Assembly (NCBI GenBank): GCA_013215945.1
Contig: JABSOM010000004.1
Location: 1-64,000 of the forward strand
Length of the DNA stretch: 64,000 nucleotides
Source of the DNA: Campylobacteraceae bacterium
GTDB lineage: Bacteria > Campylobacterota > Campylobacteria > Campylobacterales > Arcobacteraceae
Direction of reading: 5' to 3'
Both the position numbers and the translations under genes were made by a program. Below, piece after piece: positions 9,116 through 16,638 of this stretch (position 1 is the first letter of the stretch; the number at the start of each line of letters is the position of its first letter). The notes under the pieces are model-generated. The model was not told the DNA's origin, did not search any database, and saw nothing but the letters and a program-made list of their open reading frames with translations.

Positions 9116-10101
9116 AGGGATTCTTTCTTTTGGGATTTTATTGAACATTCTTCAAGTGTATTATCAACTTCATCATGACAGTTATAAGTAAGGGCATCAA
9201 AGTATTTTTCACTTCTTTCTTGGATTCTTTTTTTAACACATTGTGAAAAGATCAATTCATCGGAGTTTTTATACTTAGGGGCAACTTTTTTGCAAATTGA
9301 TTGATTAAAATATCTTGAATTATTAATCACTTCTCCCGTACCATTAAAATAGTTTAAATAATCATTTGCATATAAACCCCCACACTCATTGCTTGTACAT
9401 AAAAAAGAGTGGTAATAGGTATCTAAAGTAGCGGAGCATTCATACACATCATTTTCGCTGGTTTCGTTTAGTTGTTTTAAGTTTTCTATGATGTCATAGT
9501 CATTTATCTTGCTAATCCATTTAGATGCTTTTGGGAAATATATACCTTCTTGGAAATGTATGAGTCCCGTATCTTCATCATAGAAACCTCCTCCATATGA
9601 AAACATCACTTTAAAAGCTTTATTCGTATCTAAAGTAATATTTCCAGAAGAATCATATTTAAGAATCTTAATAATTTTTCTATTTTCATCTAGTACCAGT
9701 TTTAAACTGTTCATTTTGTTATATATTAAAAAATATTCTTTTCCATTAACTTCCATACTACTTGCTAAAATGTCATTTTTATTTTTGTAATTATATTTCT
9801 GTAAAATTTTGTCATTTTTATCTAATACAAGATGTATTTGATTGTGAGCTAACCAAAGGTATTTTTCTTTGATTTTATTGTTTACTTTTTTTGCAGTAAT
9901 TTTAAGATCTTTACTTAAAATATATTCAAGAGTTTTGTTCTTATATATTACTTTAATTAAATTATCCTTTTCATAGATAAAAGATATGTCTAAATCTTTT
10001 ATCTTATGTACTAAAGGATATATTTTTGTTCTGTCTTGATTAAAGTAAAATAAAATGCCAATAAATAAGATAATAAATATGCTCAAAAGTATTTTTTTCA
10101 T
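9112..10101 (-). CDS. Membrane-anchored protein with Rhs-repeat core and Cys-rich tail
   Basis: The protein has 329 residues and one N-terminal hydrophobic segment (about 4-20), probably an uncleaved anchor. Residues about 80-155 read as degenerate YD-type repeats. Residues 168-198 match the Rhs-associated core: GGFYDEDTGLIHF at 171-183, followed by an equivalent of the usual Y-P-x-x-G-R-W stretch ending in KW. The DPxGL self-cleavage motif of full Rhs toxins is missing. The last 120 residues hold seven Cys and a YNCHDE motif and are unrecognised. The gene starts 2 nt after cdiB and ends in an ATGA overlap with cdiA, so it is co-expressed with the transporter and exoprotein. An accessory role in CDI maturation or an Rhs toxin remnant are both possible. 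Confidence 0.7.
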   Translation of the reverse strand: MKKILLSIFIILFIGILFYFNQDRTKIYPLVHKIKDLDISFIYEKDNLIKVIYKNKTLEYILSKDLKITAKKVNNKIKEKYLWLAHNQIHLVLDKNDKILQKYNYKNKNDILASSMEVNGKEYFLIYNKMNSLKLVLDENRKIIKILKYDSSGNITLDTNKAFKVMFSYGGGFYDEDTGLIHFQEGIYFPKASKWISKINDYDIIENLKQLNETSENDVYECSATLDTYYHSFLCTSNECGGLYANDYLNYFNGTGEVINNSRYFNQSICKKVAPKYKNSDELIFSQCVKKRIQERSEKYFDALTYNCHDEVDNTLEECSIKSQKKESL

Positions 10102-10103
10102 CC

Positions 10104-11732
10104 TTAAAACCTATATACCATATTCGCAGCTAAAAAACTTTTATTATTTTCCACATCATTTTTTTTCAAAGCAGTAGAATAAGAAAAATCAAAGGAGAGA
10201 TTTTTATGAGATAATTTAACTCCAAAAGAATTTCCTAATAAGATTCCTCCATTAGTATCTTCTTCATTTTTTATATATCCTCCATCAATTGCAAGATAAT
10301 AATTAGAAGTCAAACTTTTAAACCACTTCTCTTTCCCCCTATAAGAAAATTCATTTCTGTAGTAATATCCCGTATTTCCACTTAATCCTTCTTCTTTAAA
10401 ACCTCTTACACTATAAGGTCCTCCAATACTTATTTGATTATTACTAAAAAGTGCATCTTTACTGTATTGAAGGTGCAAATCTAAATTGTATTTTATTGAA
10501 GCAATTTGTTTACTAAAGGTATAATCCAGACTGTATTTTTCAAATATTTCTTCTAAATCAGTTGGATTAAAATCACTAAACATATGCAAACCTTTTGTAT
10601 AATACAAAGTAAGAGAATTATAAAAAGAAGAAGATTGATACAGATAGTTTAGGTTAAAACCGCCTTTTGACAAATTATAAGTGGATGTTTCAATAGTAGC
10701 TTCGTCAATATAGTTTTTACTTTTATAAGCATTAAGAAAAAAACCAAGACTAATTTTGTTATTTTGATTATGAAACACTTTATAGTTTAAATCAAAGTCA
10801 TAGTTTTTACTTGAACCATGGGCCTCATATTCATTGAATGAAGCTTTAATTAATTGCAAATATCTGGATTTAGAATAAGAAAATGTATAACGAAGCCGCC
10901 CCAGTGCCAAAGTATAAGCATAAGAATTTCCTTTTGAATATTCTTGTTTATTATGATGACTACTGCTGTTAAAACCTACAGAGAACTTGTCTCCAAAACC
11001 AACTAAATTATCAACATTTAGCGTTCCACTCCCTTGGTATTTTCCTGTATTTTTCTCTCCATAGTTATTAAACATAAGATACCCATTCAAGGGAGATGTT
11101 TTTTTGTTTTCAATCTCAATAATAGTACTTCCAATAGAAGAAGATGGCTTTAGTTTTAATTTTGCATGATTTGAGGACAAGCTGTTTAGATTCTCTATAC
11201 CAATCTCAAGATCTCGTAAATTTAGGTTCTTTTTTTCTTGTAAAAAAAATGCCATTTGTATTTCTAAGTCTTTATTTGAAAACTCACTAATCTTTCCTTC
11301 AATTGCGTGTATTTTCACTAGACCAGAAGAAATATTTTGTGGTTTTAAATAAACTTTAGAAGTAATGAATCCTTTTTTAATATACAAAGATGTTAGCTCA
11401 TTTGTTAAGTTTTTCAGGCCCTTCATTCCATTACATTTATGTATATATTTGGAAAAAACACTGTCTTTTTCTTCTTTTGATAATAGTGTTAATGTATTTT
11501 CTTCAATTTCTTTTGTAATGAAACAATGTTTATCTTCTTCTACACTTAGGATAGGTTTTTCTATTTTAAAATGAAGAATTTGATTTGATTTTTGTTTCTC
11601 AATTCTGTCAAAAGCTTTTTTCTCATTATTTAATATTTTCTGTTGTTTTGCTATATCAGGTAATGTGCTAATTGCAGGCAAAATAAATGGCGTAATAATC
11701 AATAAATATATAAATGGTAATAGTGTTTTCAT
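10104..11732 (-). CDS. cdiB: Two-partner secretion outer-membrane transporter (CdiB/ShlB/FhaC family)
   Basis: This 542-residue Omp85-superfamily pore exports the downstream CdiA. It has an N-terminal signal peptide, then a Lys/Gln-rich linker. A POTRA-type region lies at about 55-150, containing two Cys and ending near the IEGKISEF stretch. A beta-barrel of alternating aromatic and polar strands ends in an aromatic C-terminal residue (VYRF), as expected for BAM recognition. The L6-loop motif VRGF lies near residue 441. The family is usually 540-580 residues. A TTG lies two codons upstream, but the ATG at 11732 has an AAAG six bases ahead and gives the better signal peptide. It is the first gene of the locus, so a promoter should lie in the A/T-rich gap before fumC. 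Confidence 0.93.
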   Translation of the reverse strand: MKTLLPFIYLLIITPFILPAISTLPDIAKQQKILNNEKKAFDRIEKQKSNQILHFKIEKPILSVEEDKHCFITKEIEENTLTLLSKEEKDSVFSKYIHKCNGMKGLKNLTNELTSLYIKKGFITSKVYLKPQNISSGLVKIHAIEGKISEFSNKDLEIQMAFFLQEKKNLNLRDLEIGIENLNSLSSNHAKLKLKPSSSIGSTIIEIENKKTSPLNGYLMFNNYGEKNTGKYQGSGTLNVDNLVGFGDKFSVGFNSSSHHNKQEYSKGNSYAYTLALGRLRYTFSYSKSRYLQLIKASFNEYEAHGSSKNYDFDLNYKVFHNQNNKISLGFFLNAYKSKNYIDEATIETSTYNLSKGGFNLNYLYQSSSFYNSLTLYYTKGLHMFSDFNPTDLEEIFEKYSLDYTFSKQIASIKYNLDLHLQYSKDALFSNNQISIGGPYSVRGFKEEGLSGNTGYYYRNEFSYRGKEKWFKSLTSNYYLAIDGGYIKNEEDTNGGILLGNSFGVKLSHKNLSFDFSYSTALKKNDVENNKSFLAANMVYRF

Positions 11733-11738
11733 GCTCAA

Positions 11739-12030
11739 CTTTAAATAATTTTTAAAGTTATATCATAATAGTAGTTAAAGTTACTCATTAATCTACACAA
11801 AATATTCTCTAAATAATGATAAAATCTTCTTTTAAATTAAAATAATATAAAAAAGAAGGGAAACTAATACTTTAATAAAATTAATAATAATTATTAATAA
11901 TTATTATTGATATTACAAATTTACTAAAATTACAAACTAATATAAAAATTTAAATCTTTATGATTCTTACTTAGTTTATAATTAAGATAAATGTTTTTGA
12001 ATTTAGAAAATTTAAGCGAAGAATATACAC
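11739..12030. other. Divergent A/T-rich intergenic region between cdiB and fumC
   Basis: This gap of about 330 bp has no coding potential. It must hold the promoters of both the CDI locus (leftward) and fumC (rightward). It is over 80% A/T. Seen by eye are an inverted CTTCTTTT/AAAAGAAG pair in 11825-11858 and a run of alternating AATAATT/ATTAATAA units at 11880-11910. A TATGATATAA-like string on the minus strand near 11758-11767 is a possible -10 region for cdiB. With so much A/T, none of these can be assigned firmly by eye. Confidence 0.4.
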
Positions 12031-12052
12031 AATAATGATAATCTATATCATT
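12031..12052. promoter_or_regulatory. Fur-box-like operator upstream of fumC
   Basis: Bases 12031-12049 match the 19-bp consensus Fur box GATAATGATAATCATTATC at 16 of 19 positions. The same stretch also forms an inverted repeat, AATGATA (12034-12040) and TATCATT (12046-12052). It ends 16 bp before the fumC ATG and just upstream of its AAGGA ribosome site, where a bound repressor would block transcription or its start. The local A/T richness raises the chance of a random match, but the GAT and ATC triplets are specific. Confidence 0.5.
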
Positions 12053-12068
12053 AATTTAAGGATTTAAA

Positions 12069-13466
12069 ATGGATTACAGAATAGAAAAAGATACTATGGG
12101 AGAAATCCAAGTACCTATTAATAAGTACTGGGCAGCTCAAACACAAAGAAGTATTGAAAACTTTCCTATTGGCGATGAGAAAATGCCAAAAGAAGTTGTT
12201 ATTGGTTTTGCTTATTTAAAAAAAGCCTGCGCTATTGTTAATAATAAATTAGAACGTTTAGATTCTACTAAATGTAAAGCAATTTCACAAGCGTGTGATG
12301 AAGTAATTGATGGAAAACTTGATGAAAACTTTCCTTTAGTTGTATGGCAAACGGGTTCTGGAACACAATCCAATATGAATATGAATGAAGTTGTATCTTC
12401 ACGTGCCAGTGAAATTTTAGGAGATGATTTTAGAGTTAAAAAAAGCATTCATCCAAATGATGATGTAAATAAAGGTCAAAGTTCAAACGATACTTATCCT
12501 ACTGCTATGAGAGTAGCTTTTGTATTAGAAATTGAAAAAAACCTACTTCCTTCTATTCATTTATTAAAAGCAACTTTCGAGACAAAAGTAAAAGAATTTG
12601 AAAATGTTGTTAAAATTGGACGTACTCACTTGCAAGATGCAACACCTTTAACCCTTGGACAAATGTTAAGTGCTTATGTTGATATGTTAGATAAAGGTTT
12701 AAGTCAAATTGATGATGCTATTAAATATATCCTGGAGCTTGCAATTGGAGGAACAGCTGTTGGAACTGGTCTTAATTCTCATCCTGATTTTTCACCTCTG
12801 GTAAGTGCTGTTTTAAATGACATTACAAAAACATCTTATACTTTTAAATCTCACCCTAATAAATTTCATGCTTTAACTTCTCATGATGGAGAAGTAGTTT
12901 TAAGTGGAGCATTAAATGCCCTAGCCGCCAATTTAATGAAAATAGCCAATGATATTAGATGGTTAAGTTCAGGCCCTAGATGTGGAATTGGGGAGCTTAA
13001 TATTCCTGCAAATGAGCCAGGTTCTTCTATTATGCCAGGAAAAGTTAATCCTACACAAAGTGAAGCTATGACTATGGTAGCTGTTCAAGTTATGGGAAAT
13101 CATACTTGTGTATCTATTGCAGCTTCTCAAGGAAACTTTGAGCTTAATGTATTTAAACCTGTAATTGCTTATAATATCTTACAATCCATTAGATTGTTAA
13201 GTGATACAATGAAAGCCTTTAATGATAAATGTGCAGTTGGTATTGAAGCCAATGAAAAAAATATTGATAAGTATTTAAATGAGTCTTTAATGTTAGTTAC
13301 AGCTTTAAATCCTTATATTGGATATGAAAATGCAGCCCTAATTGCTAAAACTGCCCATAAAAACAATACAACACTAAAAGAAGAAGCGGTAGCTTTAAAT
13401 CTTTTAAGTGCAGAAGATTTTGATAAATATATCAAACCAAAAGAAATGACCTCAGCAAAAGCCTAA
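12069..13466 (+). CDS. fumC: Class II fumarate hydratase
   Basis: The enzyme reversibly hydrates fumarate to L-malate in the TCA cycle and needs no iron-sulfur cluster. It has 465 residues, close to the 467 of E. coli FumC. The superfamily signature GSSIMPGKVNPTQ lies near residue 318. The substrate-site stretches TGSGTQSNMNMNEV and GRTHLQDATP are both intact, and HPNDDVNKGQSSND supplies a further active-site segment. The start is supported by AAGGA seven bases before the ATG. It is a single-gene unit, convergent with the dehydrogenase gene downstream. The Fur-box-like site in front suggests iron control, which fits an oxygen- and iron-independent fumarase. Confidence 0.97.
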   Translation: MDYRIEKDTMGEIQVPINKYWAAQTQRSIENFPIGDEKMPKEVVIGFAYLKKACAIVNNKLERLDSTKCKAISQACDEVIDGKLDENFPLVVWQTGSGTQSNMNMNEVVSSRASEILGDDFRVKKSIHPNDDVNKGQSSNDTYPTAMRVAFVLEIEKNLLPSIHLLKATFETKVKEFENVVKIGRTHLQDATPLTLGQMLSAYVDMLDKGLSQIDDAIKYILELAIGGTAVGTGLNSHPDFSPLVSAVLNDITKTSYTFKSHPNKFHALTSHDGEVVLSGALNALAANLMKIANDIRWLSSGPRCGIGELNIPANEPGSSIMPGKVNPTQSEAMTMVAVQVMGNHTCVSIAASQGNFELNVFKPVIAYNILQSIRLLSDTMKAFNDKCAVGIEANEKNIDKYLNESLMLVTALNPYIGYENAALIAKTAHKNNTTLKEEAVALNLLSAEDFDKYIKPKEMTSAKA

Positions 13467-13477
13467 GTATTAATAAA

Positions 13478-14422
13478 CTAATAGCCTTTATTTTTATCCA
13501 CAAATAAAGGCTCTTTGTTATTTACAAAATACTCATTTATATTCTCATACGCAATTCTTGAAGCTGTTTTTTTATTCGTAGGTGCTGAAATGTGAGGCAA
13601 AATTGTAATATCTTCATGTTTCCATAAAAAAGATTCTTTAGCTAAGGGTTCTTCTTCAAATACATCTAACACCGCATGTTTTAAATGTTTTTTATCTAAC
13701 AACAAAGCCAGTGCTTTATAATCAAAAATAGCAGCTCTGGAAAAATTAATTACAGAAGCATTTTTCTTTAATAGTTTTAATTTTTTTTGATCGAATAAGT
13801 TTTTTGTTTCTTTGCTTAAGGGCAATAAAGAAATTAGAATATCGCTTTGTTTTAAAAGCTCTTCCAACGCATCATTTCCACAATAAGTAGAAATACCTTC
13901 TATTTCTTTTTTACTTCTACTCCATGATTTTACATTAAAACCATTGTATTTTAATTTTAAAGCAGAAGCAAGACCTAATTCTCCAAGTCCTAAAACAGTA
14001 ATTGTAATCTCACTTTTTTCTTTTATCTCATGTTCAATCCATAGAGTTTGATTTTGCTGTTTTTTATACAAGGGCATATCTTTATATAGATAAAAGCTCC
14101 AAGCAAGAACCGAATCACTCATAACGTCACTCATGTTTTTATCAATCATTCGTGATATATTAAAATCTGTTGCCTCAATCTCATTCACTAGTTTTTCAAC
14201 CCCTGCCCATAAACTTTGAACCCATTTCAAGTTTTTTAAATTTAGTAATTCTTGAACATTGGGATTAGCAACAATAGCTACTTCTATCTGCTTATAATTT
14301 TCTTCTTTTAAATCTTTGAACAAAACTATTTCATAGTTTTTAAATACAGGTTTTAAGTGTTCTAACCACAAAATATTTACTTCTTCCTCTAATGAAGATA
14401 CAAAAACAATAAGATGTTTCAT
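13478..14422 (-). CDS. D-2-hydroxyacid dehydrogenase, glyoxylate/hydroxypyruvate reductase type
   Basis: This is a 314-residue NAD(P)-dependent oxidoreductase of the D-isomer-specific 2-hydroxyacid dehydrogenase family, probably acting on glyoxylate, hydroxypyruvate or a related 2-keto acid. The dinucleotide site GLGELG follows the ITVLG strand in the middle of the protein. The catalytic set is present: Arg in NFSRAAIFD, Glu in VFEEEPL and His in LPHISAPT. The shortened N-terminal half resembles GhrA rather than the longer SerA or lactate dehydrogenases. Its ATG overlaps the stop of the VOC gene upstream (ATGA), so the two form one operon. The substrate cannot be set from sequence. Confidence 0.88.
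   Translation of the reverse strand: MKHLIVFVSSLEEEVNILWLEHLKPVFKNYEIVLFKDLKEENYKQIEVAIVANPNVQELLNLKNLKWVQSLWAGVEKLVNEIEATDFNISRMIDKNMSDVMSDSVLAWSFYLYKDMPLYKKQQNQTLWIEHEIKEKSEITITVLGLGELGLASALKLKYNGFNVKSWSRSKKEIEGISTYCGNDALEELLKQSDILISLLPLSKETKNLFDQKKLKLLKKNASVINFSRAAIFDYKALALLLDKKHLKHAVLDVFEEEPLAKESFLWKHEDITILPHISAPTNKKTASRIAYENINEYFVNNKEPLFVDKNKGY
13484..13513. terminator. Bidirectional hairpin between fumC and the hydroxyacid dehydrogenase gene
   Basis: An 11-bp perfect inverted repeat (AGCCTTTATTT at 13484-13494, AAATAAAGGCT at 13503-13513) with an 8-nt loop starts 18 nt after the fumC stop. It overlaps the last codons of the opposing gene. The flanking T runs are short in both directions, so termination strength is uncertain. 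Confidence 0.5.
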
Positions 14423-14832
14423 GAATCAAAAACTTTTGATAAATCCTTAAAACCTTTTGCTTCAATTGGATTTCCAAAAGGATCTTTAAAAAACATAGTA
14501 TATTGTTCTCCTGGTAAACCTTCAAAACGAAGTACTGGTTTTATTACAAAATTCGTCTTTTTTTCTTCTAGTTTTTTTGCTAAATTTTGCCAATCTTTGT
14601 ATTGAAGAATAATTCCTAAATGAGGCATAGGAACAATATGTTCTCCTACTTTGCCTGTTGTTTTAGTAAGAAAAGGTTCTCCTATATGTAAAGACAATTG
14701 ATGTCCAAAAAAATCCAAGTCTATCCACGTAGCTGCAGATCTTCCTTCTTTACAGCCTAAAGTATTGACATAAAACTCTCTTGCGTCATCTAGGTTTCTT
14801 ACATTATATGCTAAGTGAAAAATTGATTTCAT
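14419..14832 (-). CDS. VOC-superfamily (glyoxalase/dioxygenase-like) protein
   Basis: This 137-residue protein contains two beta-alpha-beta-beta-beta units of the vicinal-oxygen-chelate fold. The first covers about residues 1-60 (FHLAYNVRNLDDAREFYVN) and the second about 70-130, ending in the typical MFFKDPFGNPIEAKGF. Candidate metal ligands are His5, His50 or His54 and Glu in NPIEAKG. AAGGA precedes the ATG at good spacing. It lies in an operon with the hydroxyacid dehydrogenase by an ATGA overlap, suggesting joint use on a 2-oxo or hydroxy acid. Members of this family range from glyoxalases and dioxygenases to resistance proteins, and the reaction here is unknown. Confidence 0.85.
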   Translation of the reverse strand: MKSIFHLAYNVRNLDDAREFYVNTLGCKEGRSAATWIDLDFFGHQLSLHIGEPFLTKTTGKVGEHIVPMPHLGIILQYKDWQNLAKKLEEKKTNFVIKPVLRFEGLPGEQYTMFFKDPFGNPIEAKGFKDLSKVFDS

Positions 14833-14885
14833 ATATATCCTTTTATTTACTATAAGGGATTTTTATCCTTAAGTATAGAAAAAAA

Positions 14886-14914
14886 TTGACATTAGCACTT
14901 TATATTTATATATT
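14886..14914 (+). promoter_or_regulatory. Sigma-70-type promoter for the multicopper oxidase gene
   Basis: TTGACA at 14886-14891 is followed after 17 bp by TATATT at 14909-14914. That is a full -35 element with ideal spacing, which is uncommon in Campylobacterota. The expected transcript would begin near 14921 and carry a leader of about 60 nt before the ATG at 14982. Confidence 0.5.
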
Positions 14915-14981
14915 GACCTTTAAAAATAATATTTGCACAGTTTTTACACAGAATTTAAATATAATTGATCAAAGGAAAATC

Positions 14982-16403
14982 ATGAAAAGACGTATTTTTG
15001 TCAAATTGGGTATTTTATCTTCTTTATCTGCAAGCTTATATGCAAAAGAAAAGAACAGTGTTCGTTTTTATAAAACATTTTCACAAGCACTTCTTATTCC
15101 TCCTCTTGCAAAATTCAGTGTTTTAAAAGATGGCACAAAAGAATTTAATTTAAATTTACAAGAAGGAGAAGTCTCTTTTTTACAAGGAGCTAAAACCAAA
15201 ACTTACGGCATTAATGGTAATTTTTTAGGCCCAACTATTAAAGTAGAAAAAAACGATACCATTAAAATCAATGTGAAAAACTCTTTAAAAGAAGAAAGTG
15301 TAATTCACTGGCATGGTTTACACTTAGAAGGGCATAATGATGGAGGCCCAAATAGAAGTATTAAAAAAAATACTTCTTGGAGCACTACTTTTAAAATACA
15401 ACAGCGAGCTGCTACTTATTGGTACCATCCCCATACTCATGAAAAAACAGGAGCACAAACATATAAAGGCCTTGCTGGTTTATTTATCATTGAAGATGAA
15501 GACTCAAAAAAAGCAAATTTACCAAAAGAATATGGAGTAGATGATATACCCCTAGTAATACAAGACAGACGTTTTGATAAAAATGCCCAGTTTGTTTACA
15601 AATACTCAATGCATGATGAAATGATGGGAGTTAAAGGAAAGGTTTTTTTAGTTAATGGTGTTAATGCGCCTTATGTAGATGTCTCTCCTAAAACAATACG
15701 CTTAAGAATATTAAATGGTTCAAATGCCAGATTTTATTCTTTGGTTTTTTCCAATAAACAAGACTTTTACCAAATAGCAGGAGATGCCAGTTTTTTAGAA
15801 AAACCCTTAAAAATAAGGAAATTATTATTAGCCCCAGGCGAACGTGCAGAAATACTAGTTGATTTAAGTAGCTTAAAAAATACCAGTATTTATCTAGGAG
15901 ATGGTTTAAGCAATAAAGCCTTAATAAAAATCAATATTAAAAATGAGAACAAACAGAATTTTATTTTACCATCACGCTTAACTACTATACATGAATACTC
16001 TAATATTAGAAAAGAAAAAGCTTTGAGAATTAGACACTTTTCATTGGATATGAGAATGATGTGGATGGGAATTAATGGTAAACAAATGGATATGTCTTAT
16101 ATTAATGAAAAAATAATTCTAGGAGAAACAGAAATTTGGCGTATTAAAAACAATAAAGAAATGCCTCACCCTTTTCATATTCATGGTTGTAGTTTCAAAG
16201 TACTTTCAAGAAATAATAAGGGTATTTTTCCTAATGAAACTGCATTAAAAGATACGGTAGTAGTTTATGGGGAAGAAACACTTGATTTATTAGTGCAGTT
16301 TAATTATAAAGCAAGTAAAGAATATCCTTTTATGTATCACTGTCATATTCTGGAACATGAAGATGCAGGAATGATGGGACAATTTACAGTAGAAGAAGCT
16401 TAA
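14982..16403 (+). CDS. Tat-exported multicopper oxidase (CueO/SufI-like)
   Basis: This 473-residue periplasmic oxidase probably oxidises Cu(I) or other metals or phenols and reduces oxygen to water. The N-terminus KRRIFVKLG, followed by a hydrophobic stretch ending in SLYA, is a twin-arginine signal. All four copper motifs are present: HWHGLHLEG, YWYHPHTHEKTG, HPFHIHG and HCHILEHEDAGMM, so the type 1 and trinuclear sites look intact. SufI-type relatives lack them, which argues for a real oxidase. I see no long Met-rich segment like that of E. coli CueO, though HDEMMG and MRMMWMG are Met-rich patches. The frame is open 32 codons further upstream, but the ATG at 14982 has AAAGGA in place and gives the signal peptide. 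The following small lipoprotein gene is convergent. Confidence 0.93.
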   Translation: MKRRIFVKLGILSSLSASLYAKEKNSVRFYKTFSQALLIPPLAKFSVLKDGTKEFNLNLQEGEVSFLQGAKTKTYGINGNFLGPTIKVEKNDTIKINVKNSLKEESVIHWHGLHLEGHNDGGPNRSIKKNTSWSTTFKIQQRAATYWYHPHTHEKTGAQTYKGLAGLFIIEDEDSKKANLPKEYGVDDIPLVIQDRRFDKNAQFVYKYSMHDEMMGVKGKVFLVNGVNAPYVDVSPKTIRLRILNGSNARFYSLVFSNKQDFYQIAGDASFLEKPLKIRKLLLAPGERAEILVDLSSLKNTSIYLGDGLSNKALIKINIKNENKQNFILPSRLTTIHEYSNIRKEKALRIRHFSLDMRMMWMGINGKQMDMSYINEKIILGETEIWRIKNNKEMPHPFHIHGCSFKVLSRNNKGIFPNETALKDTVVVYGEETLDLLVQFNYKASKEYPFMYHCHILEHEDAGMMGQFTVEEA

Positions 16404-16404
16404 G

Positions 16405-16584
16405 CTATTTTGCTTCTTCTTCACTGCTTACTGAATCTTTAACCGAGTCATAAATTTCTACAGACTTATCTTTTGTACTTTTCCAAGCGGAAGAACTGTC
16501 TTTTTTAATACCCTTCCACGTTGCACAAGAGCTTAAAGATATACTAAGAAATAAAGCCATGCTTATAAATAAAATACTTTTCAT
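16405..16584 (-). CDS. Small lipoprotein, entericidin-like size
   Basis: This is a 59-residue open frame. Its first 19 residues form a lipoprotein signal peptide with lipobox LSSC, so the mature form would be a 40-residue lipid-anchored peptide. The mature part is rich in Lys, Ser and acidic residues and ends in SSEEEAK, suggesting an amphipathic helix. Its size and make-up recall entericidin-type lipoproteins, but I cannot show homology. AAGGAT lies just before the ATG. Its stop codon lies 1 nt beyond the stop of the convergent multicopper oxidase gene. No function is assigned. Confidence 0.7.
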   Translation of the reverse strand: MKSILFISMALFLSISLSSCATWKGIKKDSSSAWKSTKDKSVEIYDSVKDSVSSEEEAK

Positions 16585-16638
16585 ATCAATCCTTCATTTT
16601 TTTCTTTAGTGTAGTAAAGCCAAGCTTAAAATCATAGT

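Noticed and set aside
11880..11915. AATAATT/ATTAATAA alternating tract as a possible replication-origin A/T element.
   Set aside because: There are no DnaA boxes or replication genes near it. A/T-rich promoter DNA is the simpler reading.
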